This document shows positions 16,538 through 22,944 of a DNA stretch of 22,944 nucleotides, one piece after another (within the stretch, counting starts at the first letter, position 1; every line of letters starts with the position of its first letter). The position numbers and the translations under genes were made by a program. The stretch spans positions 1 through 22,944 of the forward strand of contig WUAJ01000015.1 in the NCBI GenBank assembly GCA_009827215.1. Reading direction: 5' to 3'. Below the pieces are notes generated by a model. The model did no database searches. It worked only from the letters and a program-made list of their open reading frames with translations, and was not told the origin of the DNA. The stretch comes from Phycisphaeraceae bacterium. Its GTDB lineage: Bacteria; Planctomycetota; Phycisphaerae; Phycisphaerales; UBA1924.

Positions 16538-18121
16538 TTATCTCAAACGAGACGGTGGAGCACCAAACACATCATTACCAAAGTTCCGATCCAGGAGGAA
16601 CCCAAAACCGTAACTGGTCCGGAATCCGGAGCGAACCACCGCGAGCGGTGTTGCCCAGAAGTTGGTACCCACATTGATCCGATCATCCGGCTTGATGTAC
16701 ACATCCGGCTGAGTCCCCTCTGCAATCGCGCGGAGATTCAGCATGATGGTCGCTTGCTCGTTATCGCCCACAATTCGGGTCAAATCAACCCGCTCAGGGA
16801 TCGCGAGTCCGTTCAGACCACCAGCACTGGTGATCGCACGCGTCAGCGTCAATCGACCCGCGACTGGGAGGTTGTACACGCCCGGTCCGTTCACCTGACC
16901 ATCGATATACACATTGCCCGTTGGAGCCGGAGGCACATTGATGATGTCACCAGGACGCAGGATCACATTGTAACGAGCATCACCAGCAAGCAATGGTTTC
17001 GTTGGGATACGGATCACACGCTGCGTGAACAGCTGCCCGCGAGAATCCGAAGGCTGCATGCCATCGCTCTTCTGGATTTCTTTGCGTGCTGCGACAGGGA
17101 CCGCTTCGCGAACCCAGCGACCATCCACAAAGCGCCAGCGAGGGGTCAGCATCGCCGACTTCATCTTCTCGTTCATTTCGTCCGAGTTTTGGGCACTTTG
17201 GGACGAAGAGCTGTTTCTTGTCGACGATCCGCTCGGCTCGATCAGATCGATGATCGGATCATCCATCCGCTGCGCCGAAGGAGCGACCAAGCCATTTCCA
17301 TTGCCCGAAATCATGCCGGGACTGGAGAGGTCGTCGATCACATCGAGCAGGTCCTCGCCACCGTCGCCGTCCATCGGATCCGCCGCATCCGGCAATCCTT
17401 GAGGTTCCGGCTGCAATCGACTCGCTGCATCATCCAATGGGACCTGACGAATAAGGTAGATTTCATCAATAAACTGCGGAATCCCGCCCGCGCCGACGAG
17501 CCCTTGGAGGAGTCTAAAGTCAGCACTGGGGACAACATACGGAGCTGGATTCTGGACATTTCCCATGAGGTAGAAGGTTTGTTCACGCCGTTGCTCAACA
17601 ACCACCGAAACAAGGGGGTCAGCAACCAAGCTCAACATCGCTTCCGCGATCCGATCCGCGACTTCCTTCTCCGTCAATCCAGTGACGAAAATACGCCCGA
17701 GTTGAGGGATTTCGATGTATCCGTTCGGATCCACCTGACGAGGAAGCGATTCGACCTGATCAGTCGCGACCAAGTCCCAGATGCTCAGTGTCAGAATGTC
17801 ACCCGACGCGACGCGATAGACCGGCGTCTGAGGAATCAGGTCTTCCGCCGTGATCTCAGAGATCTCGACAAACTCATCCTCAGGAGACTCGATCGCCGCG
17901 AGGTGTTCAAGAATCGGGACAGCCGTAGGAGTGTGCTCCCAGCGTCCGGTAATACTCGGATTCAAGTACGAATCCTGGTTCAGGCATCCTGAGAGCGGAC
18001 TCAGTGCACATGTGCCAGCGAGCAGTCCAAGCGTCAGTCCGATTCGGCGATGTCCGCGCGAGCGTGATTTGATCTGAGTGGTTTGCTCAGACGAGCTCAA
18101 GCTTTCAGTACAGTGGGTCAC
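16538..18121 (-). CDS. Wza-like polysaccharide export lipoprotein (OPX family, SLBB domains)
   Basis: This family forms the outer-membrane and periplasmic channel through which capsular or exopolysaccharide leaves the cell. From GTG 18121 the product is 527 residues: a basic n-region (RSRGHRR), a hydrophobic stretch and the lipobox LSGC with the lipidated Cys46. The polysaccharide export domain starts at YRVASGDILTLSIWD (about 102-116) and contains DPNGYIEIPQLG. The first SLBB follows (YLMGNVQNPAPYVVP, about 184-198), and a second export/SLBB unit starts at LRPGDIINVPPAPTGNVYIDG (split, about 388-408). Between them lies an unusual linker of about 130 residues (roughly 235-365), rich in Asp, Ser, Asn and Gly. 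Start choice: AGGAG lies 7 bases before GTG 18121; in-frame ATG 18139 and GTG 18148 are alternatives with weaker sites. It is the first gene of the locus and should pair with the chain-length protein. Confidence 0.92.
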   Translation of the reverse strand: MTHCTESLSSSEQTTQIKSRSRGHRRIGLTLGLLAGTCALSPLSGCLNQDSYLNPSITGRWEHTPTAVPILEHLAAIESPEDEFVEISEITAEDLIPQTPVYRVASGDILTLSIWDLVATDQVESLPRQVDPNGYIEIPQLGRIFVTGLTEKEVADRIAEAMLSLVADPLVSVVVEQRREQTFYLMGNVQNPAPYVVPSADFRLLQGLVGAGGIPQFIDEIYLIRQVPLDDAASRLQPEPQGLPDAADPMDGDGGEDLLDVIDDLSSPGMISGNGNGLVAPSAQRMDDPIIDLIEPSGSSTRNSSSSQSAQNSDEMNEKMKSAMLTPRWRFVDGRWVREAVPVAARKEIQKSDGMQPSDSRGQLFTQRVIRIPTKPLLAGDARYNVILRPGDIINVPPAPTGNVYIDGQVNGPGVYNLPVAGRLTLTRAITSAGGLNGLAIPERVDLTRIVGDNEQATIMLNLRAIAEGTQPDVYIKPDDRINVGTNFWATPLAVVRSGFRTSYGFGFLLDRNFGNDVFGAPPSRLR

Positions 18122-18128
18122 AAGTTCA

Positions 18129-18133
18129 CTCCT
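18129..18133 (-). promoter_or_regulatory. Ribosome-binding site deciding the export lipoprotein start
   Basis: AGGAG on the minus strand, 7 bases before GTG at 18121. The ATG at 18139 and GTG at 18148 upstream lack a comparable site, so the GTG start is preferred. Confidence 0.55.
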
Positions 18134-18148
18134 AGACATTCCAGACAC

Positions 18149-18609
18149 ACCAAATCATGGTCTCTATCAGGCTCTGCGCTCGGCAACTCAAGCCGAATCA
18201 ATCATCAAAGCACTCCATGCCCTCGCACGATGCTCTAGTGTAGCACCCATCAGCGAAAGCTCGCAGCACTCCCAACCCGCTCCATCGACCAGCAACACCC
18301 ACTCAGTTGATTCAGACCCCGAAAAACGAATGGTTTTCGGTCTTTGTGCCGTCCTTGCGCGTCGCCGATTCAAACTGAACCGAACAGTGCTCGATTCTGG
18401 GATACGCCCGAAAGATCTGCTCCGTTCTCCAATCCCTCAATTCTCCGACATAAACTTCCACAATGCCGACCGATCCTTCAAAAACCCACGAGTCGCCCGC
18501 GACCCAAAAACCCTCCAATGCCGGGCATTCTCGCACGCTCGCGCGCCACCCTCGCCCCCTCGGAGGCGACCCCATCCGCACCCTCCGTCCGACTGTGTCG
18601 CTGAGCTCC
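18149..18609. other. Divergent intergenic region between the exopolysaccharide locus and lipA
   Basis: This is about 460 bp between two divergent genes and should hold promoters for both directions, but I could not identify convincing -35/-10 pairs. The stretch from 18463 to 18609 is an open frame continuous with lipA, but it encodes a low-complexity Pro/Arg/Thr-rich peptide not expected in LipA and is taken as non-coding leader. A hairpin at 18319-18340 is listed separately. Confidence 0.4.
18319..18340 (+). other. AT-rich hairpin in the divergent region
   Basis: CCGAAAA (18319-18325) pairs perfectly with TTTTCGG (18334-18340) across an 8-base loop. The plus strand continues TCTTTGTG, not a strong T-tract. 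No plus-strand gene ends here, so it is more likely a leader or regulatory hairpin than a terminator. Confidence 0.3.
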
Positions 18610-19566
18610 ATGATCCTCAACAACGAGGACGACGCCGTCCATCACCTGAGCGTCAAAAAGAAACCTGCTTGGCTCAAAGCCAAACTCCCAGGAGGCGAGA
18701 ACTTCCGCGCCACCAAAGCGAACATCGACTCACACAAACTCCACACCGTGTGCGAAGAAGCCGCGTGTCCCAATATGGGTGAGTGCTGGGCGCGCGGGAT
18801 CGCGACCATCATGATCCTGGGAGACACCTGCACCCGCGCCTGTGGATTCTGCAATGTCAAGACGGGCAAACCACTCCCGATCGACAAAGACGAACCCCGC
18901 CGAGTCGCAGAGTCCCTGAGAGGTGCCGGACTCAAGCACATCGTCATCACCTCCGTCGATCGCGACGATGTCCCCGATGGAGGCGCCGGGATCTGGGCCG
19001 AGACCATCATGCGCACGCGCGAAGCATGCCCCGACATGTCCATCGAGGTCCTCATCGGAGACTTCAAAGGCGACGAAGCAGCGCTGCAGATGGTCATCGA
19101 CGCGCAGCCCAACATCATCGCGCACAACCTCGAAACCGTCCGCCGCTGTCACCCCGCCGTACGCCCAAGCGCACGCTACGAGCGCACGATGGAACTCCTC
19201 AAACGCGTCAAAGCACAAGGCGCCGTCGCCAAGACCGGGATCATGGTCGGAATCGGCGAACGCAAAGAAGAAGTCTTCGAGCTCTTCGACGACCTCGTCG
19301 CGATGACCGCCGACCACTCCGGACCACGCGACAAAGACGACCAATCGCGAGGCGACGCGTGCGACATCATCACGATCGGTCAGTACCTCCAGCCGACCCG
19401 CAACCACCTCCCGATCGACCGCTGGGTCCATCCCGACGAGTTCGAAGAATACAAACGCATCGGAGAATCCAAAGGCGTCAAGCTCGTCGTCTCCGGACCG
19501 CTCGTCCGCTCGAGCTACCTCGCCGACGAACAAGCGGACATGTTCGGACTCTTCGATGACAAGTAA
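18610..19566 (+). CDS. lipA: Lipoyl synthase
   Basis: LipA is a cytosolic radical-SAM enzyme that inserts two sulfurs into protein-bound octanoyl groups to make the lipoyl cofactor of 2-oxoacid dehydrogenases and the glycine cleavage system. The 318-residue product carries both iron-sulfur motifs. The auxiliary cluster motif CX4CX5C is Cys48, Cys53 and Cys59 in CEEAACPNMGEC, and the radical-SAM CX3CX2C is Cys74, Cys78 and Cys81 in CTRACGFC. IVITSVDRDDVPDGG, IAHNLETV and the C-terminal GPLVRSSYLADEQ with the conserved RSSY serine are also present. The ATG at 18610 matches the family's N-terminus (KPAWLKAKLPGG shortly after). A longer frame opens at 18463, but its extra 49 residues are low-complexity. 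No good Shine-Dalgarno precedes 18610. Codons are strongly C-ending. The HD-GYP gene follows after 50 bp. Confidence 0.96.
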   Translation: MILNNEDDAVHHLSVKKKPAWLKAKLPGGENFRATKANIDSHKLHTVCEEAACPNMGECWARGIATIMILGDTCTRACGFCNVKTGKPLPIDKDEPRRVAESLRGAGLKHIVITSVDRDDVPDGGAGIWAETIMRTREACPDMSIEVLIGDFKGDEAALQMVIDAQPNIIAHNLETVRRCHPAVRPSARYERTMELLKRVKAQGAVAKTGIMVGIGERKEEVFELFDDLVAMTADHSGPRDKDDQSRGDACDIITIGQYLQPTRNHLPIDRWVHPDEFEEYKRIGESKGVKLVVSGPLVRSSYLADEQADMFGLFDDK

Positions 19567-19616
19567 TCCCTCTGCAACCACTGTGTTTCAAGGGTCAAAG
19601 TAAGGATTCGCATCCG

Positions 19617-20303
19617 ATGAATCCCGCGATCGTCCAAGACCTTCTCCAGCAGATCGAGCGCAAGGATCTCTCCACCGCCGCCCACACCTGGCGCGTCGTG
19701 CTCTACACCCGCGCCATGCTCGAAGAGTTCGGGCACAACCAGGACATGATCGCCCTCGTCACCCAAGCCGCGGCTCTCCACGACATCGGAAAGCTCGACC
19801 TCCCAGACGAGATCCTCCAGAAGCCAGGCAAACTCACCGACGAAGAGTTCGAGATCATCAAGTACCACCCCGTGACCGGCTACGCGCGCATGATCGACCT
19901 CGACGTCACCGAAGAACCCATCCTCAACCTCGTCCGCTACCACCACGAACGATGGGACGGCCTCGGATACCCCTTCGGACTCAAAGAAGAAGACATCCCC
20001 ATCGGAGCGCGCATGTTCGCCGTGATCGATTCGTTCGACGCGATGACCTCCGTGCGTCCCTACCGAAGCAAACTCGGAGACAAAGCCGCCGAGAGTGCCT
20101 TGGTCGAACTCCAAGCTGGGATGGGAACGCGGTACTGGCCCGAAGCCGTGGAAGCGTTCACGAAGCTGTTCCGCTCCGGATCACTCGATTACATCCTGCA
20201 TTACTGCAACGACGAGGTCACACTCCCCGCCTTCGAGCACGCGCGCGAGGAACAGTTCGAAGCGATCCGCAAGCGATTCTCTTCAGTCGATCCCAAACAG
20301 TAG
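19617..20303 (+). CDS. HD-GYP domain phosphohydrolase (putative cyclic-di-GMP phosphodiesterase)
   Basis: HD-GYP proteins are metal-dependent phosphodiesterases, many of which degrade cyclic di-GMP. The 228-residue product is essentially a lone HD-GYP domain without a receiver or sensor domain. It has His23 (AAHTWRV), the HD pair His55/Asp56 in ALHDIGKLDLPD, His84 (YHPVTGY), His109/His110 in YHHERWDGLGYP with the GYP tripeptide at 117-119, and Asp138 in VIDSFDAMTSVRPYR. All expected metal ligands are therefore present. ATG 19617 has AAGGA 10 bases upstream. It runs with lipA (50-bp gap) and converges with the EVE gene, with 16 bases between stops and no terminator visible. Control of the nearby exopolysaccharide locus through cyclic di-GMP is possible but only inferred. 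Confidence 0.92.
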   Translation: MNPAIVQDLLQQIERKDLSTAAHTWRVVLYTRAMLEEFGHNQDMIALVTQAAALHDIGKLDLPDEILQKPGKLTDEEFEIIKYHPVTGYARMIDLDVTEEPILNLVRYHHERWDGLGYPFGLKEEDIPIGARMFAVIDSFDAMTSVRPYRSKLGDKAAESALVELQAGMGTRYWPEAVEAFTKLFRSGSLDYILHYCNDEVTLPAFEHAREEQFEAIRKRFSSVDPKQ

Positions 20304-20319
20304 TTCATCAAGCCAGTAA

Positions 20320-20748
20320 TTAATCAAGCCCGCACATCTTGCGGAGCAGCTTGTCGAGCTTCGGAGGCACCGGCATCGCGCTGAGGCGCGACAACTTCAC
20401 GAGATCAAAGTCGTCGAAGCGACCATCATCCTTGATGTCCTTAAGCGTCAGCACCTTGGTCGAGGCCTTGACCGGAGTCAGATCAAACAAAGGCCCCTTG
20501 AGCTCGCCCTTCTTCGTCAATCCCGGATTCTCTGGATCTTCATAGACATCCGTCACAATGATCGCGAGTCCCGCGATGCGTTTCTCTTTGCCCGTGTGGT
20601 AAATAAACGCCTCGTCGCCCTTCTTCGCCGTGCGCATGTGCATCAGCGCTGTGGGGTTCTTCACCCCGTCCCAGTGCGTGCGTTTGTCCTTGACAAGATT
20701 TTCCCAGTTGTAGCAATCGGGTTCGGTTTTGAGCAGAAAAGTGGTCAT
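20320..20748 (-). CDS. EVE domain protein
   Basis: EVE domains are PUA-like folds, related to YTH, that in several proteins bind modified bases in nucleic acid; stand-alone bacterial copies have no settled function. The 142-residue product is a complete single domain: FLLKTEPDCYNWENL (4-18), WDGVKNPTALMHMR (26-39), KKGDEAFIYHTGKEKRIAGLA (split, about 42-62) and the C-terminal LSRLSAMPVPPKLDKLL. No Shine-Dalgarno is seen before ATG 20748. It lies 29 bp after the S41 peptidase gene on the same strand and may be co-transcribed with it. It converges with the HD-GYP gene. Confidence 0.93.
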   Translation of the reverse strand: MTTFLLKTEPDCYNWENLVKDKRTHWDGVKNPTALMHMRTAKKGDEAFIYHTGKEKRIAGLAIIVTDVYEDPENPGLTKKGELKGPLFDLTPVKASTKVLTLKDIKDDGRFDDFDLVKLSRLSAMPVPPKLDKLLRKMCGLD

Positions 20749-20777
20749 GCACGATCATACGCGTCAATCGCGTTTGT

Positions 20778-22061
20778 TTATTCCCGATCCGAGCTGTCCG
20801 TGTGTCCCTGCACATACGACCCCACGATCTGCGTGATCTCACCAATCCGATTGCGCTCAAAGGTCATCAGGAACCCATCAAACCCATCGATCACAAACTG
20901 ATCCTCACCAACCGCGATCAATCGGCTCCAGCTCGGACGCCCCTTGCGACGATACATCAGCTCGTTCCCATCCATCATCAGTTCACGATCCGTGTACTGA
21001 CCCGCGTATTCCGCAAGCTCATTCGCCGAGAGCTCGAGCGGGCTCAGTCGGCTCTGCAGATTGATCAGCCCCCAGCGTGCCGAATCATCCCCAGTCTCCG
21101 CGAGCGTCTCCAGAATCTCGAGCATCGCTCGATCCAGAGCGCGATCGGATTCGATCTCGATATCAGGTTTCACCCCAGTCCCCTCCCAGTTGGTCTTGGT
21201 GATCGGATTGATCGCGCGCCCCACCGGGATATTGACCACAAACCGATCCTCAACGACAAACCCATCCACCGGATGCGCCCCGCCCCCAGTCGTTTCACCA
21301 ACGATCGTCCCACGCTTCAGACACTGCAGATTGTACGAGAACTCCTCCGCCGCCGAGAATGTGTACCCGCTCGTGAGCACATACACCGGAACCTCAGGCA
21401 TCGCGTTGGCAACCTCGATCTCATCATGCGTCCAGAACTCCGTCGTCTCATCCGCCGGACGGAAGTAGAGCGAGTTCAGATGCACCGGCTCATCAGGATC
21501 AAACAGATAACTCGTAATGAGCTGCACCGTCTCTGGATCACCACCGCCGTTGTCGCGAAGATCAAAGATCAACGCGCTCGATCCATTGAGCAGCTGCATC
21601 GCCGCGTGCGTGTTCGCTCTCGCAGAATCCACCTGCATGAACCCGTCAAGATCCAGATACCCGATGTTCCCATCGAGCCGCTCGACGCGCATAAACCCGT
21701 TGGGTGTGGTGTTGGGTCTTGGGTCCGCGAGGTCCTCGCTGTCCGATTCCGCTCGCTGCTGCCAGCCCTCAGGGAGTAATCGCATAGCGAAGTGTCGATC
21801 GCTCGTAAAGCTCTGCAGGTCCTGCGTGATGGTCATCGCGAGCTGCGGATCGTCGAGCCCCTCATACGCCCCCTCGCTCTCACGCTTGAGCAGGTAGTCC
21901 GCTGTCCGCTGACCAATCTCCGGAAACACATAGTTGTCACGGATTTCTTGTGCGAGTTCAGAAATCAGATCTTCCGCCGCGTCTTCAATCGCTTGACCAA
22001 GGATCGGGAGCAGCGACAACGCGCACACTGAAGGCACAAAAACAGACGACATCGAGATCAT
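20778..22061 (-). CDS. Exported S41-family peptidase (IRBP/CtpA-like)
   Basis: The product is a 427-residue serine peptidase of the tail-specific protease clan. The N-terminus from ATG 22061 is a signal peptide (SSVFVPSVCALSLLPILGQA, cleavage perhaps after residue 24), so it acts outside the cytoplasm. An N-terminal helical domain (about 28-100, with NYVFPEIGQR) precedes the core. In the core, IGYLDLDGF (133-141), LIFDLRDNGGGDPE (164-177) and TSGYTFSAAEEF (230-241, nucleophile Ser236) give the S41 pattern, followed by TTGGGAHP and GTGVKPDIEI. No PDZ domain is evident. A C-terminal beta-rich region (about 335-415, LAEYAGQYTDRELMMDG) resembles the small domain found at the end of some peptidases and beta-lactamase-like proteins. 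AGGAG 7 bases before ATG 22061 fixes the start, although the frame is open 60 bases further. It lies between the aldose epimerase and EVE genes. Confidence 0.92.
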   Translation of the reverse strand: MISMSSVFVPSVCALSLLPILGQAIEDAAEDLISELAQEIRDNYVFPEIGQRTADYLLKRESEGAYEGLDDPQLAMTITQDLQSFTSDRHFAMRLLPEGWQQRAESDSEDLADPRPNTTPNGFMRVERLDGNIGYLDLDGFMQVDSARANTHAAMQLLNGSSALIFDLRDNGGGDPETVQLITSYLFDPDEPVHLNSLYFRPADETTEFWTHDEIEVANAMPEVPVYVLTSGYTFSAAEEFSYNLQCLKRGTIVGETTGGGAHPVDGFVVEDRFVVNIPVGRAINPITKTNWEGTGVKPDIEIESDRALDRAMLEILETLAETGDDSARWGLINLQSRLSPLELSANELAEYAGQYTDRELMMDGNELMYRRKGRPSWSRLIAVGEDQFVIDGFDGFLMTFERNRIGEITQIVGSYVQGHTDSSDRE

Positions 22062-22068
22062 GGGAGTT

Positions 22069-22073
22069 CTCCT
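22069..22073 (-). promoter_or_regulatory. Ribosome-binding site deciding the S41 peptidase start
   Basis: AGGAG on the minus strand, 7 bases before ATG at 22061. It excludes the longer frame beginning at 22121, whose first 20 residues would precede the signal peptide. Confidence 0.65.
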
Positions 22074-22145
22074 GAGCTTTGCTGCCCGCGTACCTGCCAG
22101 ATCGGACGCCGACCAATACACAGATGGTCAAGATCGGAGTTCCCG

Positions 22146-22944
22146 TCAAAGAATCCGATCAAATCGCAAGCGAACTTTGGTCGCGAGTGTTTCATTTGGA
22201 CTTAGCACGCGTAAACCGCTGTCATTACTCGCTGAGTTGAGCGCATCATTGACCATCGTCACCGGCTCCACACACACCCAAGGCAGTGGGGGAGCACCAG
22301 CCGCGTCCCTATCCCTCGGCGTGAACACCACCAGATGCGAATACGCATCGCTGCATGTCATCGAGCACTTGATCCCGCTCTTGTCCCACACAAGCTCCGC
22401 TTGACCATCGAACCCACCGAATACATCATCCAGATCCGGATTCCCGATCACACCGCCACTGCGCAGATTGGCACTCACATCATCATCTACCATCGCGCCA
22501 TGAGGGATCTGATTGACGCATGGATACCGTCCAGTGACTCTCGCGCACACCTGCAGCTCATCCTCTTCGTCCCACAGCGTGCGATTGAAGTATGGATGAT
22601 GCCCAACCCCACAAGGCATCCGCTCCTCACCAAGATTCGTCACATCAAGATCGAGCTCAACCCAGTCATCTCCAACCTCAATCCGAAACACCGCGCCGAA
22701 AGGGAACGGCCAATTCACATCATCCTCCAGTCGAGAATCAAACATAAACCGCGCTGAATACGGCGATCGATCCGCGATCGACCACGCAAAGTCTCGGCCG
22801 ACCCCATGAATCGCCGTCCCATCAGAGTGATTCGTCTCGAGCTTATACGGGCCCCCCTCAAACGAGAACACCCCGTCCTTGATCCGATTGGTCCAAGGCA
22901 GCATCAAGAATCTCCCCACGCACGCTTCTCCCGCACCCATCACG
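22146..22944 (-). CDS. Aldose 1-epimerase (galactose mutarotase), 5' end outside window
   Basis: This enzyme interconverts alpha and beta anomers of aldoses such as galactose and glucose. About 266 codons are visible, running off the window edge, so roughly the first 50-70 residues are probably missing. Family motifs in order are LPWTNRIKDGVFSFEG (like the PNRI segment), GTAIHGVGRDFAW with the substrate-binding His, MPCGVGHHPYFNR with the catalytic HHPYFN histidine, and the C-terminal VCVEPVTMVNDALN with the catalytic-base Glu. An in-frame GTG at 22943 is not a credible start because the barrel's first strands would be absent. It ends 84 bp before the S41 peptidase gene on the same strand. 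The substrate may be any free aldose; family membership is clear. Confidence 0.92.
   Translation of the reverse strand, partial: VMGAGEACVGRFLMLPWTNRIKDGVFSFEGGPYKLETNHSDGTAIHGVGRDFAWSIADRSPYSARFMFDSRLEDDVNWPFPFGAVFRIEVGDDWVELDLDVTNLGEERMPCGVGHHPYFNRTLWDEEDELQVCARVTGRYPCVNQIPHGAMVDDDVSANLRSGGVIGNPDLDDVFGGFDGQAELVWDKSGIKCSMTCSDAYSHLVVFTPRDRDAAGAPPLPWVCVEPVTMVNDALNSASNDSGLRVLSPNETLATKVRLRFDRIL

Noticed and set aside
16307..17992. Long plus-strand open frame (561 codons)
   Set aside because: It is antisense to the export lipoprotein and exosortase start, Arg/His/Asp-rich without recognisable domains, while the opposite strand encodes clear SLBB and export motifs.
18463..18609. Extended N-terminus of lipA
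   Set aside because: The 49 extra residues are low-complexity Pro/Arg/Thr, not seen in LipA, and no ribosome site precedes the upstream ATG.
18783..19559. Plus-strand Arg/His-rich frame overlapping lipA
   Set aside because: Out-of-frame shadow caused by C-rich third positions; lipA motifs are in the other frame.
1..22944. CRISPR array, tRNA or rRNA genes, insertion sequences, att sites
   Set aside because: No regularly spaced repeats, cloverleaf sequences, transposase motifs or flanking direct repeats were found on reading; the gap sequences are short and unique.

Overview
The window looks like a chromosomal segment of a planctomycete, most likely a marine member of the Phycisphaerae. This is an inference from gene content: tpiA next to a glycine-rich secG, an exosortase locus with a giant TPR protein, and stand-alone FAD-dependent halogenases. 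There is no rRNA or other marker in the window to confirm it. Coding density is high, no insertion sequences, tRNAs or CRISPR arrays were seen, and the tetranucleotide GATC is conspicuously frequent in several parts.

Left end (1-1316, minus strand): the 5' part of secG (cut by the window edge) preceded by tpiA. tpiA has a plausible sigma70-type promoter in the 162-bp divergent gap. Right of that gap (1479-5024, plus strand) lie two tandem, closely related flavin-dependent halogenase genes. Both have the intact WxWxIP signature and the active-site lysine region. They share about 88% identity over the first 340 residues, but their C-terminal domains have diverged strongly.

Centre (5025-18121, all minus strand): an exosortase-type exopolysaccharide locus. 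In transcription order it encodes an outer-membrane polysaccharide export (Wza-like) lipoprotein, an exosortase with its Cys/Arg/His triad, an EpsI-family partner overlapping it by ATGA, a 1543-residue membrane-anchored TPR protein (PrsT-like position), a GumC/Wzc-like chain-length protein, an NAD-dependent sugar-nucleotide epimerase/dehydratase, and a WecA/TagO-type polyprenyl-phosphate sugar-1-phosphate transferase. The chain-length protein's kinase domain has lost the P-loop lysine and the tyrosine-rich tail. The parts suggest initiation on a lipid carrier (WecA-like), sugar-nucleotide supply (epimerase), export and length control (chain-length protein plus Wza-like protein), and exosortase/EpsI/TPR handling of surface proteins coordinated with the polysaccharide. 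No glycosyltransferase, flippase, polymerase or PEP-CTERM substrate is present here, so those would have to lie elsewhere. The locus ends stop-to-stop with the second halogenase, with no base between the stop codons.

Right end (18610-22944): lipA (lipoyl synthase) and an HD-GYP phosphohydrolase on the plus strand. These face a minus-strand group consisting of an EVE-domain protein, an exported S41-family peptidase and a partial aldose 1-epimerase. These are ordinary housekeeping or accessory genes.

The most interesting parts are the duplicated halogenases set against an exosortase locus, and the unusual chain-length, TPR and export proteins in that locus.
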